A program made the translations under genes and the position numbers. The notes below the pieces were generated by a model, which saw nothing but the letters and a program-made list of their open reading frames with translations, was not told where the DNA came from and searched no databases. Positions 26,009 through 34,255 of a stretch of 64,000 nucleotides of DNA are shown here, one piece after another; positions within the stretch are counted from its first letter, which is position 1, and each line of letters begins with the position of its first letter. Location: positions 2,542,001 to 2,606,000 of the forward strand of contig OZ007004.1 in NCBI GenBank assembly GCA_963931105.1, read 5' to 3'. The DNA is from UMGS1590 sp900552455 (GTDB lineage: Bacteria > Bacillota > Peptococcia > Peptococcales > Peptococcaceae).

Positions 26009-26102
26009 GGCGGCTCCCTCCTAAAGCCGCCGTATCAAAACACAGTGCAGGGGTCGTCGAAGCAAAAAGAAACGGCGGCCTTAATCTACTCAAAACCGCC
26101 GT
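26006..26102 (-). repeat. Leader repeat copy A (two hairpins)
   Basis: Two hairpins, GGCGGCT/AGCCGCC (26009-26015, 26025-26031) and ACGGCGG/CCGCCGT (26072-26078, 26096-26102). The outer blocks match a second copy at 62527-62626 in the same orientation: 30 of 33 bases in one block and most of the other, while the middle differs. Contains the SD and start of the 19-codon ORF. Confidence 0.75.
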
Positions 26103-26202
26103 CAGGGTATAATTGTAAAATGAGCGCATGAAAGCACCTGCCCCGCAACGGTTTTTTTCTTTCCCCGCAGTGGAGGCAGATGTTTCTTATTGATTTACCA
26201 CA

Positions 26203-26234
26203 AGCATAAACTACAAATGTTACAGAAATGTCCG
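26203..26234 (-). promoter_or_regulatory. Regulator-type promoter 3, reading into leader A
   Basis: On the minus strand ACATTTC-TGTA-ACATTTG (within 26234-26215) is followed after the same gap as in promoters 1 and 2 by TATGCT (26208-26203). Probably bound by the OmpR-type regulator encoded at 30667-31359. Confidence 0.65.
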
Positions 26235-26269
26235 AGGTAGCTTTTATTTCGACAGAAAAACAGGCTGAA

Positions 26270-26292
26270 TTGTTACAACGCTCGGACATTTC
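26270..26292. promoter_or_regulatory. Auxiliary inverted operator upstream of promoter 3
   Basis: TTGTTACAACGCTCGGACATTTC matches, with three differences, the site at 29570-29595. It carries two half-sites in inverted order about 40 bases upstream of promoter 3. Confidence 0.5.
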
Positions 26293-26333
26293 AAAAAAAT
26301 TACGGCGGACAGCCGAGAATGGCCGTCCACCGT
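26293..26333 (-). terminator. Terminator of the ABC transporter operon
   Basis: Minus-strand 13-bp stem (26321-26333 with 26302-26314, one mismatch) followed by a T-rich run (26299-26293), directly after the permease stop. Near-identical to the terminator at 29596-29635. Confidence 0.88.
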
Positions 26334-26367
26334 ATTTCTTGAATTTTCAAACGCTTTATCAAACGCT

Positions 26368-28791
26368 TTATTCGATTTCCCGTAATCTCTCCACAATAGA
26401 CTTTTTCTGAAGGAGATAAATTGTTGCCTTTGTTATAATTGCTGGCATGATAAGAACGATAACCGCATAGAAAAGTGCAAACCCAATCGGATAAGCCCAA
26501 TGCAGATAGCTCATTCCTATGCTGTTCAGACCACGAATCAGCATAAACCCTAAAAGTCCACCCGCTAAAAAGGTGATAATGATATTCCATGCAGCGATCA
26601 GTCCGGCCTCACATTGTACCATGCGATTAAGCTGTCGCTTTGTCATACCAATAGACTGTAAAACAGACAATTCCTGCTTTCGGGTCATAATATTTGTTAC
26701 GAGCGTATTGATTAGACTAATCAGGCTGAACATCATAATAAAAATACTAATGCCAATAATCGAGGTTAAAAGTGTGTTATACATTCCTGCATTGTTATTG
26801 ATAGAATCCCTCAAAGTACGCATTTGCAGGTCATGCGAACTGGAAACTATGGAATTTAACTGTTGCGTGATTTCTGTTTCTTTAGAATCCCATTCAGTCG
26901 AAAGAAGTACCTCTGAATTGATATTATATCCCTCTGACAGCATGGCACGAATAAGCTCATCCGGCATTAAAAACCATCCAGACGCGCCGAGCGCAGTAAA
27001 ACACTCTGGATCGTTGTATGCTTTCTCGTTTGAAATTTCACCGCCGATGGTAAATACATCTTCACGATATTCTGTGCCGTCAAACCATTCAAATTTTATA
27101 GTATCGCCGGGCTGAAATTTCCAACCATAGATTTCTTCTACTGCGTCATTTTTTAAGACAAAAATTTCTTTGTTTTTTACAATGTCTGAATAATTCCCGT
27201 CCGCTGTTTCCATGTACTGTGATAGATGCGTAAATCCTTCTTCTGTAAATGGAACGATAAAATCTTCATCACGGCGACCGTTATATTCAAATGTGCAATA
27301 TAGTCTTTCAAATGGTATTATCTCGTTTACTCCGCTTACTTGAGATACCTCCTGCATAAAAGTATCATTAAGCGGATTGTTGACTTGTACTCCTGCATAT
27401 CCCAGCTCATTTACCTGTGCAGCATTTTCGGATAAATAAACTCGGACTTCTCCATACTCCATGATCCCGTTTCGAGCGTATGCCTCCTGATTGAAAGAAG
27501 CCAAAAAGGTAGCGCCGACCATAAAGATTGTGCCACTGATCGCCAGAGAGAATGAAGTCATTAGAAACTTTTTCCTATTGCGTGAGGTGTTCATTATTGC
27601 CAGTGAAAAAGGTGTGATTTTTCTGGACAAGTGCATAGACGGCTTGCAATTCTGTAATGATCCGTTTGTCCTATACGCCTCAATAGGAGATACTTTCCCT
27701 GCAATTTTAGCAGGCTTACTGATGGAGTATAAAACGGCGATGTACTCCACCAAAATAATCAGACCACCCCAAATGAGAAGGTTCATCCATGACCATCCCT
27801 CGGCGTTGAGAAGCCCTGCAAAAATTGAGCCAATGACTACCCCCAATGGTGCGCCTATGCAAAAAAGTAAAGTTCCCTCTCGTTTTACGATCCGTTTTAT
27901 CTGTTTGCCAGTAGTCCCGATTGTTCTCAACTGCCCAAAGAATTGAATACGGTTAATAATAGAGATATAGAAAATACTGTATATCACGATCACACCGGCA
28001 AACAATACTACAAGCCCGATACAAAGAGCAATCAGCATATTTTTCGGATTAAAGGTCAAGGATTGGACAAAAGCACTGTTTTCTCCGATGCTTGGACGGT
28101 CAATGTTACAATCGGCTCCGATTGCATGAATGGTATTGAGAAATTCATCTGCGGTCATACTTTTGGCGTCCTTTATTTGTGCGGCAGCTACAAATAAAGT
28201 ATCTTTCAACTGACTTCCCCGTTCTGCATACTGTTCAGAGAAATAGATGGGGTACACATCAGAAGTGGAGCCGGTATCTGTAAGGCCAGAAAGCACAAAA
28301 GACTCTTGTGTCCCGTCATAAAAAGAAAAGGAAATTGTATCGCCAACTTTTAGATTTTCACCAATCCGATCTAAGTAAGAAACATCAACAGCAACCTCAT
28401 TTTCGGCCATAGGGTATTGTCCTTCTGAAATTTCAGCACTTTGAATTTTCCCTTCGGATTGTTCAATATACATCGGCCAGATCACATAATTTTCTATTTC
28501 AGAACGCTTGCCGTATTTTGTTACCCTCATTTCTGAAATCCGACTGTCCTGCCGGAGCGTGTCACATTGCTGCTCTGTAATATCATAAAAAAATACCTGC
28601 TGCAAATTTTCCAACTGCCGACTATTTGCAGTCTGCATAGAGGCAATATACAGAGCCAACCCGGACATCAATGCAACGGAAAGTAAAATCGTCAGGACAA
28701 TCAAGATATTTCTCATTTTTCCAGCCTTTAAGCTGTTTTTTGCCAGCTTCTTTGTAATGGCACTGGTATCATTCTCAAAAGGCCATGTCAT
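26368..28791 (-). CDS. FtsX-like ABC transporter permease (antimicrobial-peptide type)
   Basis: 807 residues from the ATG at 28791 (GGAGG nine bases upstream). Two FtsX-type halves: N-terminal span (NILIVLTILLSVALMSGLAL), an extracellular domain of ~200 residues, three spans (MLIALCIGLVVLFAGVIVIY onward), a link, then a second span and extracellular domain and three C-terminal spans (ISIFIMMFSLISLINTLVT). This MacB/FtsX topology is used for mechanotransmission or extrusion of bacitracin/lantibiotic-like peptides. Partner ATPase overlaps its upstream end, and a two-component system follows upstream, the BceRS-AB arrangement. Substrate unknown. AT-richer than the conjugation genes. Confidence 0.9.
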   Translation of the reverse strand: MTWPFENDTSAITKKLAKNSLKAGKMRNILIVLTILLSVALMSGLALYIASMQTANSRQLENLQQVFFYDITEQQCDTLRQDSRISEMRVTKYGKRSEIENYVIWPMYIEQSEGKIQSAEISEGQYPMAENEVAVDVSYLDRIGENLKVGDTISFSFYDGTQESFVLSGLTDTGSTSDVYPIYFSEQYAERGSQLKDTLFVAAAQIKDAKSMTADEFLNTIHAIGADCNIDRPSIGENSAFVQSLTFNPKNMLIALCIGLVVLFAGVIVIYSIFYISIINRIQFFGQLRTIGTTGKQIKRIVKREGTLLFCIGAPLGVVIGSIFAGLLNAEGWSWMNLLIWGGLIILVEYIAVLYSISKPAKIAGKVSPIEAYRTNGSLQNCKPSMHLSRKITPFSLAIMNTSRNRKKFLMTSFSLAISGTIFMVGATFLASFNQEAYARNGIMEYGEVRVYLSENAAQVNELGYAGVQVNNPLNDTFMQEVSQVSGVNEIIPFERLYCTFEYNGRRDEDFIVPFTEEGFTHLSQYMETADGNYSDIVKNKEIFVLKNDAVEEIYGWKFQPGDTIKFEWFDGTEYREDVFTIGGEISNEKAYNDPECFTALGASGWFLMPDELIRAMLSEGYNINSEVLLSTEWDSKETEITQQLNSIVSSSHDLQMRTLRDSINNNAGMYNTLLTSIIGISIFIMMFSLISLINTLVTNIMTRKQELSVLQSIGMTKRQLNRMVQCEAGLIAAWNIIITFLAGGLLGFMLIRGLNSIGMSYLHWAYPIGFALFYAVIVLIMPAIITKATIYLLQKKSIVERLREIE

Positions 28792-28805
28792 AGTCTGCCA
28801 CCTCC

Positions 28806-29471
28806 TCATTCTACGATCTTGCCATCCTCAATGCGGACAATCCGATCTGCAAGACGGGCAATATCGTTATTATGGGTAATCATAACTACGGTTTGCCGGA
28901 ACTCCGTACTGGTGCGTTTGATAAGCCCCAGCACCTCGGCACTGGTCTTGCTGTCAAGATTACCAGTCGGCTCGTCGGCCAGTACAATAGCCGGTTTGGT
29001 AATCAGGGCGCGGGCAATCGCCACACGCTGCTGCTGGCCGCCGGAAAGATTGTTCGGCATATTTTTCAGTTTATCTTCCAACCCCAGCAGGTGAACAATC
29101 TCGTTCAAAAATTTCTGATCCACGGTATCCCCGTCCAGTTCCACAGGCAGGACGATATTCTCATACACATTCAGAATGGAAACAAGGTTATAGTTCTGGA
29201 AGATAAAGCCGATATTGCGGCGGCGGAAGATGGTGAGCTGTTCGTCATTCTTTTTTGCCAAATCGTCACCGCGAACAATGACGGTTCCACTGGTGGGCGT
29301 GTCCAGTCCGCCCATCATGTGAAGCAGAGTAGACTTTCCACTGCCGGAGGTTCCGACAACAGTCACAAATTCGCCGTCCTCCACAGAAAAGTTTACGCCG
29401 TCAAGGGCGCGGGTAATATTCGGTTCTGTACCGTAATATTTTTTCAAATCAATCGTCTGCAAAATACTCAT
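28806..29471 (-). CDS. ABC transporter ATP-binding protein (MacB/BceA type)
   Basis: 221 residues from the ATG at 29471 (AAGGAG eight bases upstream). Walker A GTSGSGKSTLLHMMGG, Q-loop FIFQNYNLV, signature NNLSGGQQQRVAIARAL, Walker B AIVLADEPTGNLDS, H-loop MITHNN. The LDS after Walker B and the overall length are typical of LolD/MacB/BceA ATPases that drive FtsX-like permeases. The permease start follows 14 bases after its stop codon. Promoter 2 with the tandem ACATTTN sites lies just upstream. Confidence 0.94.
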   Translation of the reverse strand: MSILQTIDLKKYYGTEPNITRALDGVNFSVEDGEFVTVVGTSGSGKSTLLHMMGGLDTPTSGTVIVRGDDLAKKNDEQLTIFRRRNIGFIFQNYNLVSILNVYENIVLPVELDGDTVDQKFLNEIVHLLGLEDKLKNMPNNLSGGQQQRVAIARALITKPAIVLADEPTGNLDSKTSAEVLGLIKRTSTEFRQTVVMITHNNDIARLADRIVRIEDGKIVE

Positions 29472-29505
29472 ATTCAAAACTCCTTCCTGCCTATTTGATA
29501 AGAGT

Positions 29506-29538
29506 ATTGTAACCCCCAAATGTCCGGGAAATGTTACA
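29506..29538 (-). promoter_or_regulatory. Regulator-type promoter 2, ABC transporter operon
   Basis: Minus strand: ACATTTC-CCGG-ACATTTG (within 29538-29518), six bases on, TACAAT (29511-29506). No good -35 box, so activation by the OmpR-type regulator bound at the tandem repeats is likely. Confidence 0.7.
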
Positions 29539-29569
29539 ACGGCCAGAAAAATTCAATGAAAATGGGGGC

Positions 29570-29595
29570 GAAATGTTACAACACTCGGACATTTC
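29570..29595. promoter_or_regulatory. Auxiliary inverted operator upstream of promoter 2
   Basis: GAAATGT...ACATTTC-type inverted half-sites (29570-29576 read as GAAATGT, 29589-29595 as ACATTTC) about 35 bases upstream of the tandem sites; a near-copy is at 26270-26292. Confidence 0.5.
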
Positions 29596-29635
29596 AAAAA
29601 TTTACGGCGAGCAGCCGGAAATGGCCGTCCGCCGT
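29596..29635 (-). terminator. Terminator of the two-component operon
   Basis: Minus-strand stem ACGGCGGACGGCC (29635-29623) with GGCTGCTCGCCGT (29616-29604), then AAATTTTT. Same design as the terminator after the permease. Confidence 0.85.
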
Positions 29636-29638
29636 GTC

Positions 29639-30670
29639 TTATTTTATAGGTAGCATGATAGAAAATTCAGAACCTTTTTTCGGCTCTGAAACAACTTTGA
29701 TATAGCCGCCCTGTCGCGTTACGATCTCACGGGCCAGATAGAGGCCAATTCCTACGCCCTGCTGGTCGTGTACTTCTTCTTCCCGGTAGAATCGCCGGAA
29801 AATAGCTGCCTGATTGCTTTCAGAAATGCCTTTGCCAGTATCGCTTACTTTCACTTCCACATACATTTCCCACGGAATGACTGTCACAGAAATTTTTCCT
29901 CCGGCTGGGGTGTACTTTACTGCATTGTCCAGCAGATTAAACAAAGCTTCGGCTGTCCACTTGCTGTCATGGGAGAGGATTAGATCATCCGGGCAAGCTA
30001 CTGATACGGAAATCTCTTTTTTCTCTGCCCCATAGACAATCCCACTCATGGCCTGTGCCACAGTATCAAAAAGGCGTCTCGGTTTCTTCTCCAACTGAAT
30101 GACACCTGTTTCCAGACGAGAGGTTTTTACAAGGGCCTGAAAAAGAAAATCCAGCTTATCCGTTTGGGTGCGGATGCCCCGGATAAAGTCGGTTCGTTCC
30201 GTTTCGGCCACAGGCTTTTCAAGCAGCGTGTCCGCAGCCATTTTCAAATTACTGACCGGCGTTTTCACCTGATGGGAAATATCTGAAATGAGAGATTGAA
30301 GCTCTTGGCGTTCTTCGTCCACCTTGCGCCGGTTCTCCTGCATGATCTGGTAGAGGCGGGAAAGCCGGTGACTGATACGGGCCAGCATGGTTTCACTGTC
30401 CTCCGGGTGCAAGGGGGTTTCGTCCCCCTCAATCATGTGGTCGAGGATTTGGCACAAGTAGGAAGTAAACGAGGACAGGCGTTTTCCAAATATCTGCATC
30501 AGCAGAAAAAGCCAAAACATCGCACATAGCAGCATTACACCCCCTGCCAGCAATATCGCCGTCTGTTTGGTGATAAGGAACAGGGAAAGGGTAATAACAA
30601 CCATCGAAAGGAACAATCCGGCCACAACCCAGCCAAACAGACGCTTGACGGAAAGGTTTTTGAATGTCAT
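29639..30670 (-). CDS. Sensor histidine kinase of the cargo two-component system
   Basis: 343 residues; the ATG at 30670 overlaps the regulator stop (ATGA) and has GGAGG nine bases upstream. Two membrane spans at ~10-55 with almost no extracellular loop, an intramembrane-sensing layout. HisKA H-box LISDISHQVKTPVSNLKMA, N-box EALFNLLDNAVKYTP, G1 VSDTGKGI and G2 GVGIGLYLAREIV. Short-looped kinases of this type rely on the partner ABC transporter to sense peptide antibiotics, which fits the adjacent FtsX-type transporter. Belongs to the AT-richer cargo. Confidence 0.92.
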   Translation of the reverse strand: MTFKNLSVKRLFGWVVAGLFLSMVVITLSLFLITKQTAILLAGGVMLLCAMFWLFLLMQIFGKRLSSFTSYLCQILDHMIEGDETPLHPEDSETMLARISHRLSRLYQIMQENRRKVDEERQELQSLISDISHQVKTPVSNLKMAADTLLEKPVAETERTDFIRGIRTQTDKLDFLFQALVKTSRLETGVIQLEKKPRRLFDTVAQAMSGIVYGAEKKEISVSVACPDDLILSHDSKWTAEALFNLLDNAVKYTPAGGKISVTVIPWEMYVEVKVSDTGKGISESNQAAIFRRFYREEEVHDQQGVGIGLYLAREIVTRQGGYIKVVSEPKKGSEFSIMLPIK

Positions 30671-31359
30671 TTTTTCTCGCCTCCCGTCCACTGATACCCC
30701 ATGCCGTAAATCGTCTTGATATAGGGCGCGCCTCCGTCTGCTTCAATCTTGCTACGAATCCGGCTGATAGAAGTTGTTAATGTGTGTTCATCCACAAAAC
30801 GCTCGTCTACATCCCACAGTTTTTCCAAAAGGTGCTGGCGGGTAAGTACCTGCTTTGGGTTTTTGCGGAACAGGTTCAACATCTTAAATTCCATTGGTGA
30901 TAGGGACAGTGCCTTGCCGTTTAAGGTAGCAGTCTGCTCGGAAAAATCTAAAAACAGACGCCCATCGTCATAAATATCTTTTGCGGGCTTCTGGTGTTCC
31001 AACATGGCGAACATGGCTTTGATTTTCCGCTGCAAGGCCCCAATCACAAAAGGTTTTGTAATATAATCCACCGCGCCTACCTCATAGCCCCGTATCTGGT
31101 CGCTCTCCTGATCGTTGGCGGTCAGAAAGATTACAATGGTGTCCGGGTGTTCCGGCTTTATCAGTTTGCACAGTTCAAATCCGTTCCCGTCCGTTAGGTT
31201 GATGTCCAAAAGTACCAGATCAAATTCCCGCTGATGAATGGCATTGGCTGCGGTTCTGGCATTTAGGGCAGAAGTCACGCCGTAACCGTCTGCGGTCAGG
31301 TTATAGGCTAACATCTTATTCAAAAAACTGTCATCCTCGACAATTAGAATCTGCTTCAT
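30667..31359 (-). CDS. OmpR-family response regulator of the cargo two-component system
   Basis: 230 residues from the ATG at 31359. Receiver: acidic pair in IVEDDSF, phospho-acceptor Asp in LVLLDINLTDGNG, Thr in FLTAND, Lys in YITKPF. C-terminal winged helix: LSPMEFKMLNLFRKNPKQVLTR and VDEHTLTTSISRIRSKI. Close in style to VncR/BceR regulators. Predicted to bind tandem ACATTTN half-sites at 11-bp spacing, found at its own promoter, the ABC promoter and the leader promoter. Confidence 0.94.
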   Translation of the reverse strand: MKQILIVEDDSFLNKMLAYNLTADGYGVTSALNARTAANAIHQREFDLVLLDINLTDGNGFELCKLIKPEHPDTIVIFLTANDQESDQIRGYEVGAVDYITKPFVIGALQRKIKAMFAMLEHQKPAKDIYDDGRLFLDFSEQTATLNGKALSLSPMEFKMLNLFRKNPKQVLTRQHLLEKLWDVDERFVDEHTLTTSISRIRSKIEADGGAPYIKTIYGMGYQWTGGEKK

Positions 31360-31387
31360 ATCGTCACTTCCTTCGCTTTTTGCAGAT

Positions 31388-31420
31388 AGTATAACAGGCA
31401 AATGTCCGCGAAATGTTACA
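31388..31420 (-). promoter_or_regulatory. Regulator-type promoter 1, two-component operon
   Basis: Minus strand: ACATTTC-GCGG-ACATTTG (within 31420-31400), six bases, TATACT (31393-31388), about 30 bases before the regulator start. The rest of the gap up to 31697 shows no gene or clear repeat. Confidence 0.7.
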
Positions 31421-31697
31421 GCGGATATTTTTTCTTGTATTTGATTATATGAGAACAGGGAAGCTAAAACAAGGCTGGAATTATGAATAATAGAGTGCAG
31501 GCGCAGGTCGTCTTGATACTCGGAAACCATGATCCTAAGCCCTGTCATCGACAGCCATTCTTTCTGAAAATGGAATAAGGAAAGCAGGAAACCTTTCAAG
31601 ATTTCCTGCTGGGCGGTGCTGCCAGTAGATGGCTGGTATTCAGTTTGGAAATTCTCTTTAGGTCAGGTCGGTAGTAGACAGTCCAATAAAATGGAGA

Positions 31698-31886
31698 TTA
31701 CTTTTTTCTCTTAAATGGAGCAATAAACAGCACAATCATTAGGCAAACATATACCCCATAAAGAATATATGTGATTTCATTGCTCCACGGAAAACTTGCC
31801 TGTGGGTTATTCAAGGCAATAAATATAAAAACAATCGCAATGACCAGCATAATGACAGCAATAATTCTTGAATACTTCTTGGCCAT
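31698..31886 (-). CDS. Small two-span membrane protein
   Basis: 62 residues: short basic start, span 1 (IIAVIMLVIAIVFIFIAL), a ~14-residue outside loop with NNPQASFPW, span 2 (ITYILYGVYVCLMIVLFIA) and a basic tail. AGTATGG-type start with AGGA-like sequence upstream. It follows the GntR-ABC-permease genes on the same strand and may belong to that exporter operon. No family recognised. Confidence 0.65.
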   Translation of the reverse strand: MAKKYSRIIAVIMLVIAIVFIFIALNNPQASFPWSNEITYILYGVYVCLMIVLFIAPFKRKK

Positions 31887-32115
31887 ACTTTCCTCCCCAT
31901 ATTGATTTCCTCATTTTCGTCTTATCTAATTTTGCCGATCTTTTTATTCCCACAGATCGGGCAGCAGATAAACTCTGTTTTCTCCATACCCATCATTTTT
32001 CATCCCGGTTTTTATCCTGTTTCTTTTTTTCCTCCCGATATTTGCGGATGAGCTTATTCCGAACCGGAATGCCAACACCAATCAGAAGCACTACTGCTAA
32101 AATCGTGAAATCCAT
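31807..32115 (-). CDS. Possible small single-span protein after the ABC-2 permease, with possible indel
   Basis: ATG at 32115, 10 bases after the permease stop, with GAGGTG six bases upstream. The peptide starts MDFTILAVVLLIGVGIPVRN, one membrane span, then Lys/Arg-rich residues. As written the frame runs to 31807 and overlaps the next gene by 80 bases. One extra A in the A6 run at 32025-32030 would give a neat 40-residue protein ending in a charged tail at 31994. The N-terminal part is credible; the C-terminus is not. Confidence 0.35.
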
Positions 32116-32125
32116 ACTATCCACC

Positions 32126-32773
32126 TCACATTTCTTTATTTTTCATAATCTGGACAGAGAACCAGATCGACACAGCATACATAACAACCACCAGCGTAAT
32201 CGCAAGGGCGAGAAGCAGTATAGGTGAACTCGCAATCGCATTGATAATGGGGTTATCAGCAGGCAGTTTAGGAAGAAGAAACAAAGTCACCAAAAAACCT
32301 GCTACCGGAATATACATAAATACCCGGCCTTTGATAGAGCCAAATTTATAATATCCGGGAATTTGAAACACCGTATAAAGCGCAAACAAGAACAGGCCGC
32401 CAATGGCCGCGCTGATAATGTCAAACGGTTCAACGGTTTCTCCCAATGCCCGTAATACAATCGGATGTGTGATAAGAGACACCACCAAAGCGATAACTCC
32501 AAGCACAACAACAAAAAGATATCGTCCCATTACCATTTCGCTTTTCTTTACAGGCAAAATACCATATAGACGCTCCATGCTATTTTTTTCTGTGACGGAG
32601 AATGTGTAGCCGGTTGTCATGGCTATAAAACACATAGCGAAAGAAACACCCGTCAGTATAGAGCGGTTGATGGCCGCAAAAGCGATAGGGAGAAGCATAG
32701 TAAAACCAATCACTTTGACATACGGTTTTACAAGGGAAAAATCCAGTCTTGTAGCTTTCAATATATTACTCAT
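32126..32773 (-). CDS. ABC-2 type transporter permease
   Basis: 215 residues from the ATG at 32773, overlapping the ATPase stop by 8 nt (AAGGTGAGG upstream). About six spans: FTMLLPIAFAAINRSIL, GVSFAMCFIAMTTGYTF, YLFVVVLGVIALVVSLITH, IISAAIGGLFLFALYTVF, VFMYIPVAGFLVTLFLLP and SPILLLALAITLVVVMYAV. The YGILPVKKSEMVMGRYLFV loop is typical of ABC2_membrane permeases in YtrB-like exporters. With the ATPase and a YtrA-like GntR repressor it forms a small cell-envelope-stress exporter operon. Substrate unknown. Confidence 0.88.
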   Translation of the reverse strand: MSNILKATRLDFSLVKPYVKVIGFTMLLPIAFAAINRSILTGVSFAMCFIAMTTGYTFSVTEKNSMERLYGILPVKKSEMVMGRYLFVVVLGVIALVVSLITHPIVLRALGETVEPFDIISAAIGGLFLFALYTVFQIPGYYKFGSIKGRVFMYIPVAGFLVTLFLLPKLPADNPIINAIASSPILLLALAITLVVVMYAVSIWFSVQIMKNKEM

Positions 32774-33626
32774 AATCCTCACCTTTCTTGCTTGTAAACA
32801 CAACGATTTCGTCAATGGTAGCCGGTTCAATGTCCAATGCAGTAAATGAGCCAATATCCTCGGTTTTGACCAGAGCTTCAAAGCCAGTCGGGAAAGTACG
32901 AACACCAACCGCCTTCGCTTGTAGATCAGCGGAAAGTTCATCCATACCACCCTTAACGATGCGGAACATATCAACAAATTCATCCTTGCTGCCGGTGAAA
33001 AAAAGTTCCCCATAACTGATGTATGTGATATAATCAGCGGCTCGTTCCAAATCGCCAGTAATATGGGTGGAAAACAAAACGCTGTGTTCTCCGTCCTCAA
33101 TGTATTCCGAAAGGATCTGAAGCAATTCATCTCTGGAAACTGGATCAAGGCCGCTGGTAGGTTCATCCAAAATCAGCAGCTTTGCGTCATAGGAGAACGC
33201 ACAAGCCAGCATCAACTTCATCTGCATACCTTTTGAAAGTTCTTTGACCTTTTTGGTCGGAGCGATATGAAATTTCCGGAGCATTTCACTAAAACGCTCC
33301 GTGTTCCAGTTGGGATAGAAAACAGAGATGGATTTTTCTACCTCAGAAACTTTCCAATCATCACTGAAATAGTTTGTATCAAACACAACGCCAAGCTCTG
33401 CCTTTGCCTTCTGTTCATCGGCGATATTGTCTAAGCCCATGATTTTGATTTCTCCGCCGTTGCGTTTGAGCATATTCAGAATGAGCTTAATTGTAGTTGT
33501 TTTGCCGGAACCGTTCGGCCCGATCAGCCCCATGATATAGCCTTTGGGGAGCGTAAAAGTAATGTTGTGAAGCTGAAAACTGTCGAAAGATTTTGACAGA
33601 TTTTTTACTTCCAAATAATTAGTCAT
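32766..33626 (-). CDS. ABC transporter ATP-binding protein (YtrB/EcsA-like)
   Basis: 286 residues. Walker A IGPNGSGKTTTIKLIL, Q-loop with VVFDTNYFSDD, signature ELSKGMQMKLMLACAF, Walker B LLILDEPTSGLDPV, H-loop FSTHITGDLE. The ~70-residue C-terminal extension is typical of ATPases for ABC-2 exporters. It starts 8 nt before the GntR stop and ends 8 nt into the permease, so the three genes are translationally linked. Confidence 0.93.
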   Translation of the reverse strand: MTNYLEVKNLSKSFDSFQLHNITFTLPKGYIMGLIGPNGSGKTTTIKLILNMLKRNGGEIKIMGLDNIADEQKAKAELGVVFDTNYFSDDWKVSEVEKSISVFYPNWNTERFSEMLRKFHIAPTKKVKELSKGMQMKLMLACAFSYDAKLLILDEPTSGLDPVSRDELLQILSEYIEDGEHSVLFSTHITGDLERAADYITYISYGELFFTGSKDEFVDMFRIVKGGMDELSADLQAKAVGVRTFPTGFEALVKTEDIGSFTALDIEPATIDEIVVFTSKKGEDYE

Positions 33627-34002
33627 CTGTATTCGCCTCCAATAAAATATCTAAAAGATGATGTAGTTCCTCATTAGATAGGTTAGCAATTTTTGCTGCT
33701 TTTATAGCTTCTGTTAAGCCATTTTCCACTTTGCGGATTAACTGCTCCTTCATAAGTTCGGAGCCGCTGCCAAGTACAAAACAACCGCGGCCCTGAACAT
33801 TCTTGACAAACCCTTCCTGTTCCAGTTCCGTATAGGCCCTTGTAACTGTCAGAACACTGATTTTTAAGTCCTTTGCCAAAGTTCGGAGAGAAGGCAAGGC
33901 TTCTTCCTCTTTTAGTTCTCCTGACAGGATAGCGGCTTTGACCTGCTGTTTAATTTGCTCGTAAATAGGTACGCCTGATACATTTGAAATAATTAGCTTC
34001 AA
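33619..34002 (-). CDS. GntR-family (YtrA-like) repressor
   Basis: 127 residues with a TTG start at 34002 behind GAGG. Winged helix: VPIYEQIKQQVKAAILSGEL, LPSLRTLAKDLKISVLTVTRAYTEL, FVKNVQGRGCFVL; then a short helical dimerisation tail, the compact YtrA form without a ligand-binding domain. Such repressors autoregulate a downstream ABC exporter and respond to cell-wall antibiotics. Repeats overlapping the promoter just upstream are the likely operator. Confidence 0.9.
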   Translation of the reverse strand: MKLIISNVSGVPIYEQIKQQVKAAILSGELKEEEALPSLRTLAKDLKISVLTVTRAYTELEQEGFVKNVQGRGCFVLGSGSELMKEQLIRKVENGLTEAIKAAKIANLSNEELHHLLDILLEANTDD

Positions 34003-34027
34003 TCCATCCTCACCCCTCCTGTTTCAA

Positions 34028-34078
34028 CTGTTATGCTTTTATGTATAACAGTATAACACATAAGTCTATGAACAGCAA
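34028..34078 (-). promoter_or_regulatory. Promoter/operator of the GntR-ABC operon
   Basis: Minus-strand TTGCTG (34078-34073), 17-base spacer, TATACT (34055-34050). Two TGTTATAC copies in tandem and a CTGTTAT/ATAACAG inverted repeat (34028-34034, 34045-34051) overlap the -10 and start region, suitable for GntR binding. Confidence 0.65.
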
Positions 34079-34255
34079 GAGCCATATAAACTCCGTTTTG
34101 CACCATTTTCGGAGGTGCCGCTAAATGGCAAGCAATGCCCCAGGATAGCCACGGCTCCCTGGCGCTGCTTGTTGAGGGATACCCCCAAGCCCCTTTGAAC
34201 GCAGAATTTCATTCTGCGGCTGCGCGTTCTACAAACGCTTTTGACCATGACCAGC

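Noticed and set aside
26086..26289. 67-codon minus-strand frame through leader A
   Set aside because: It would be translated through operator and hairpin sequences and has no SD; the 19-codon ORF downstream has a better signal.
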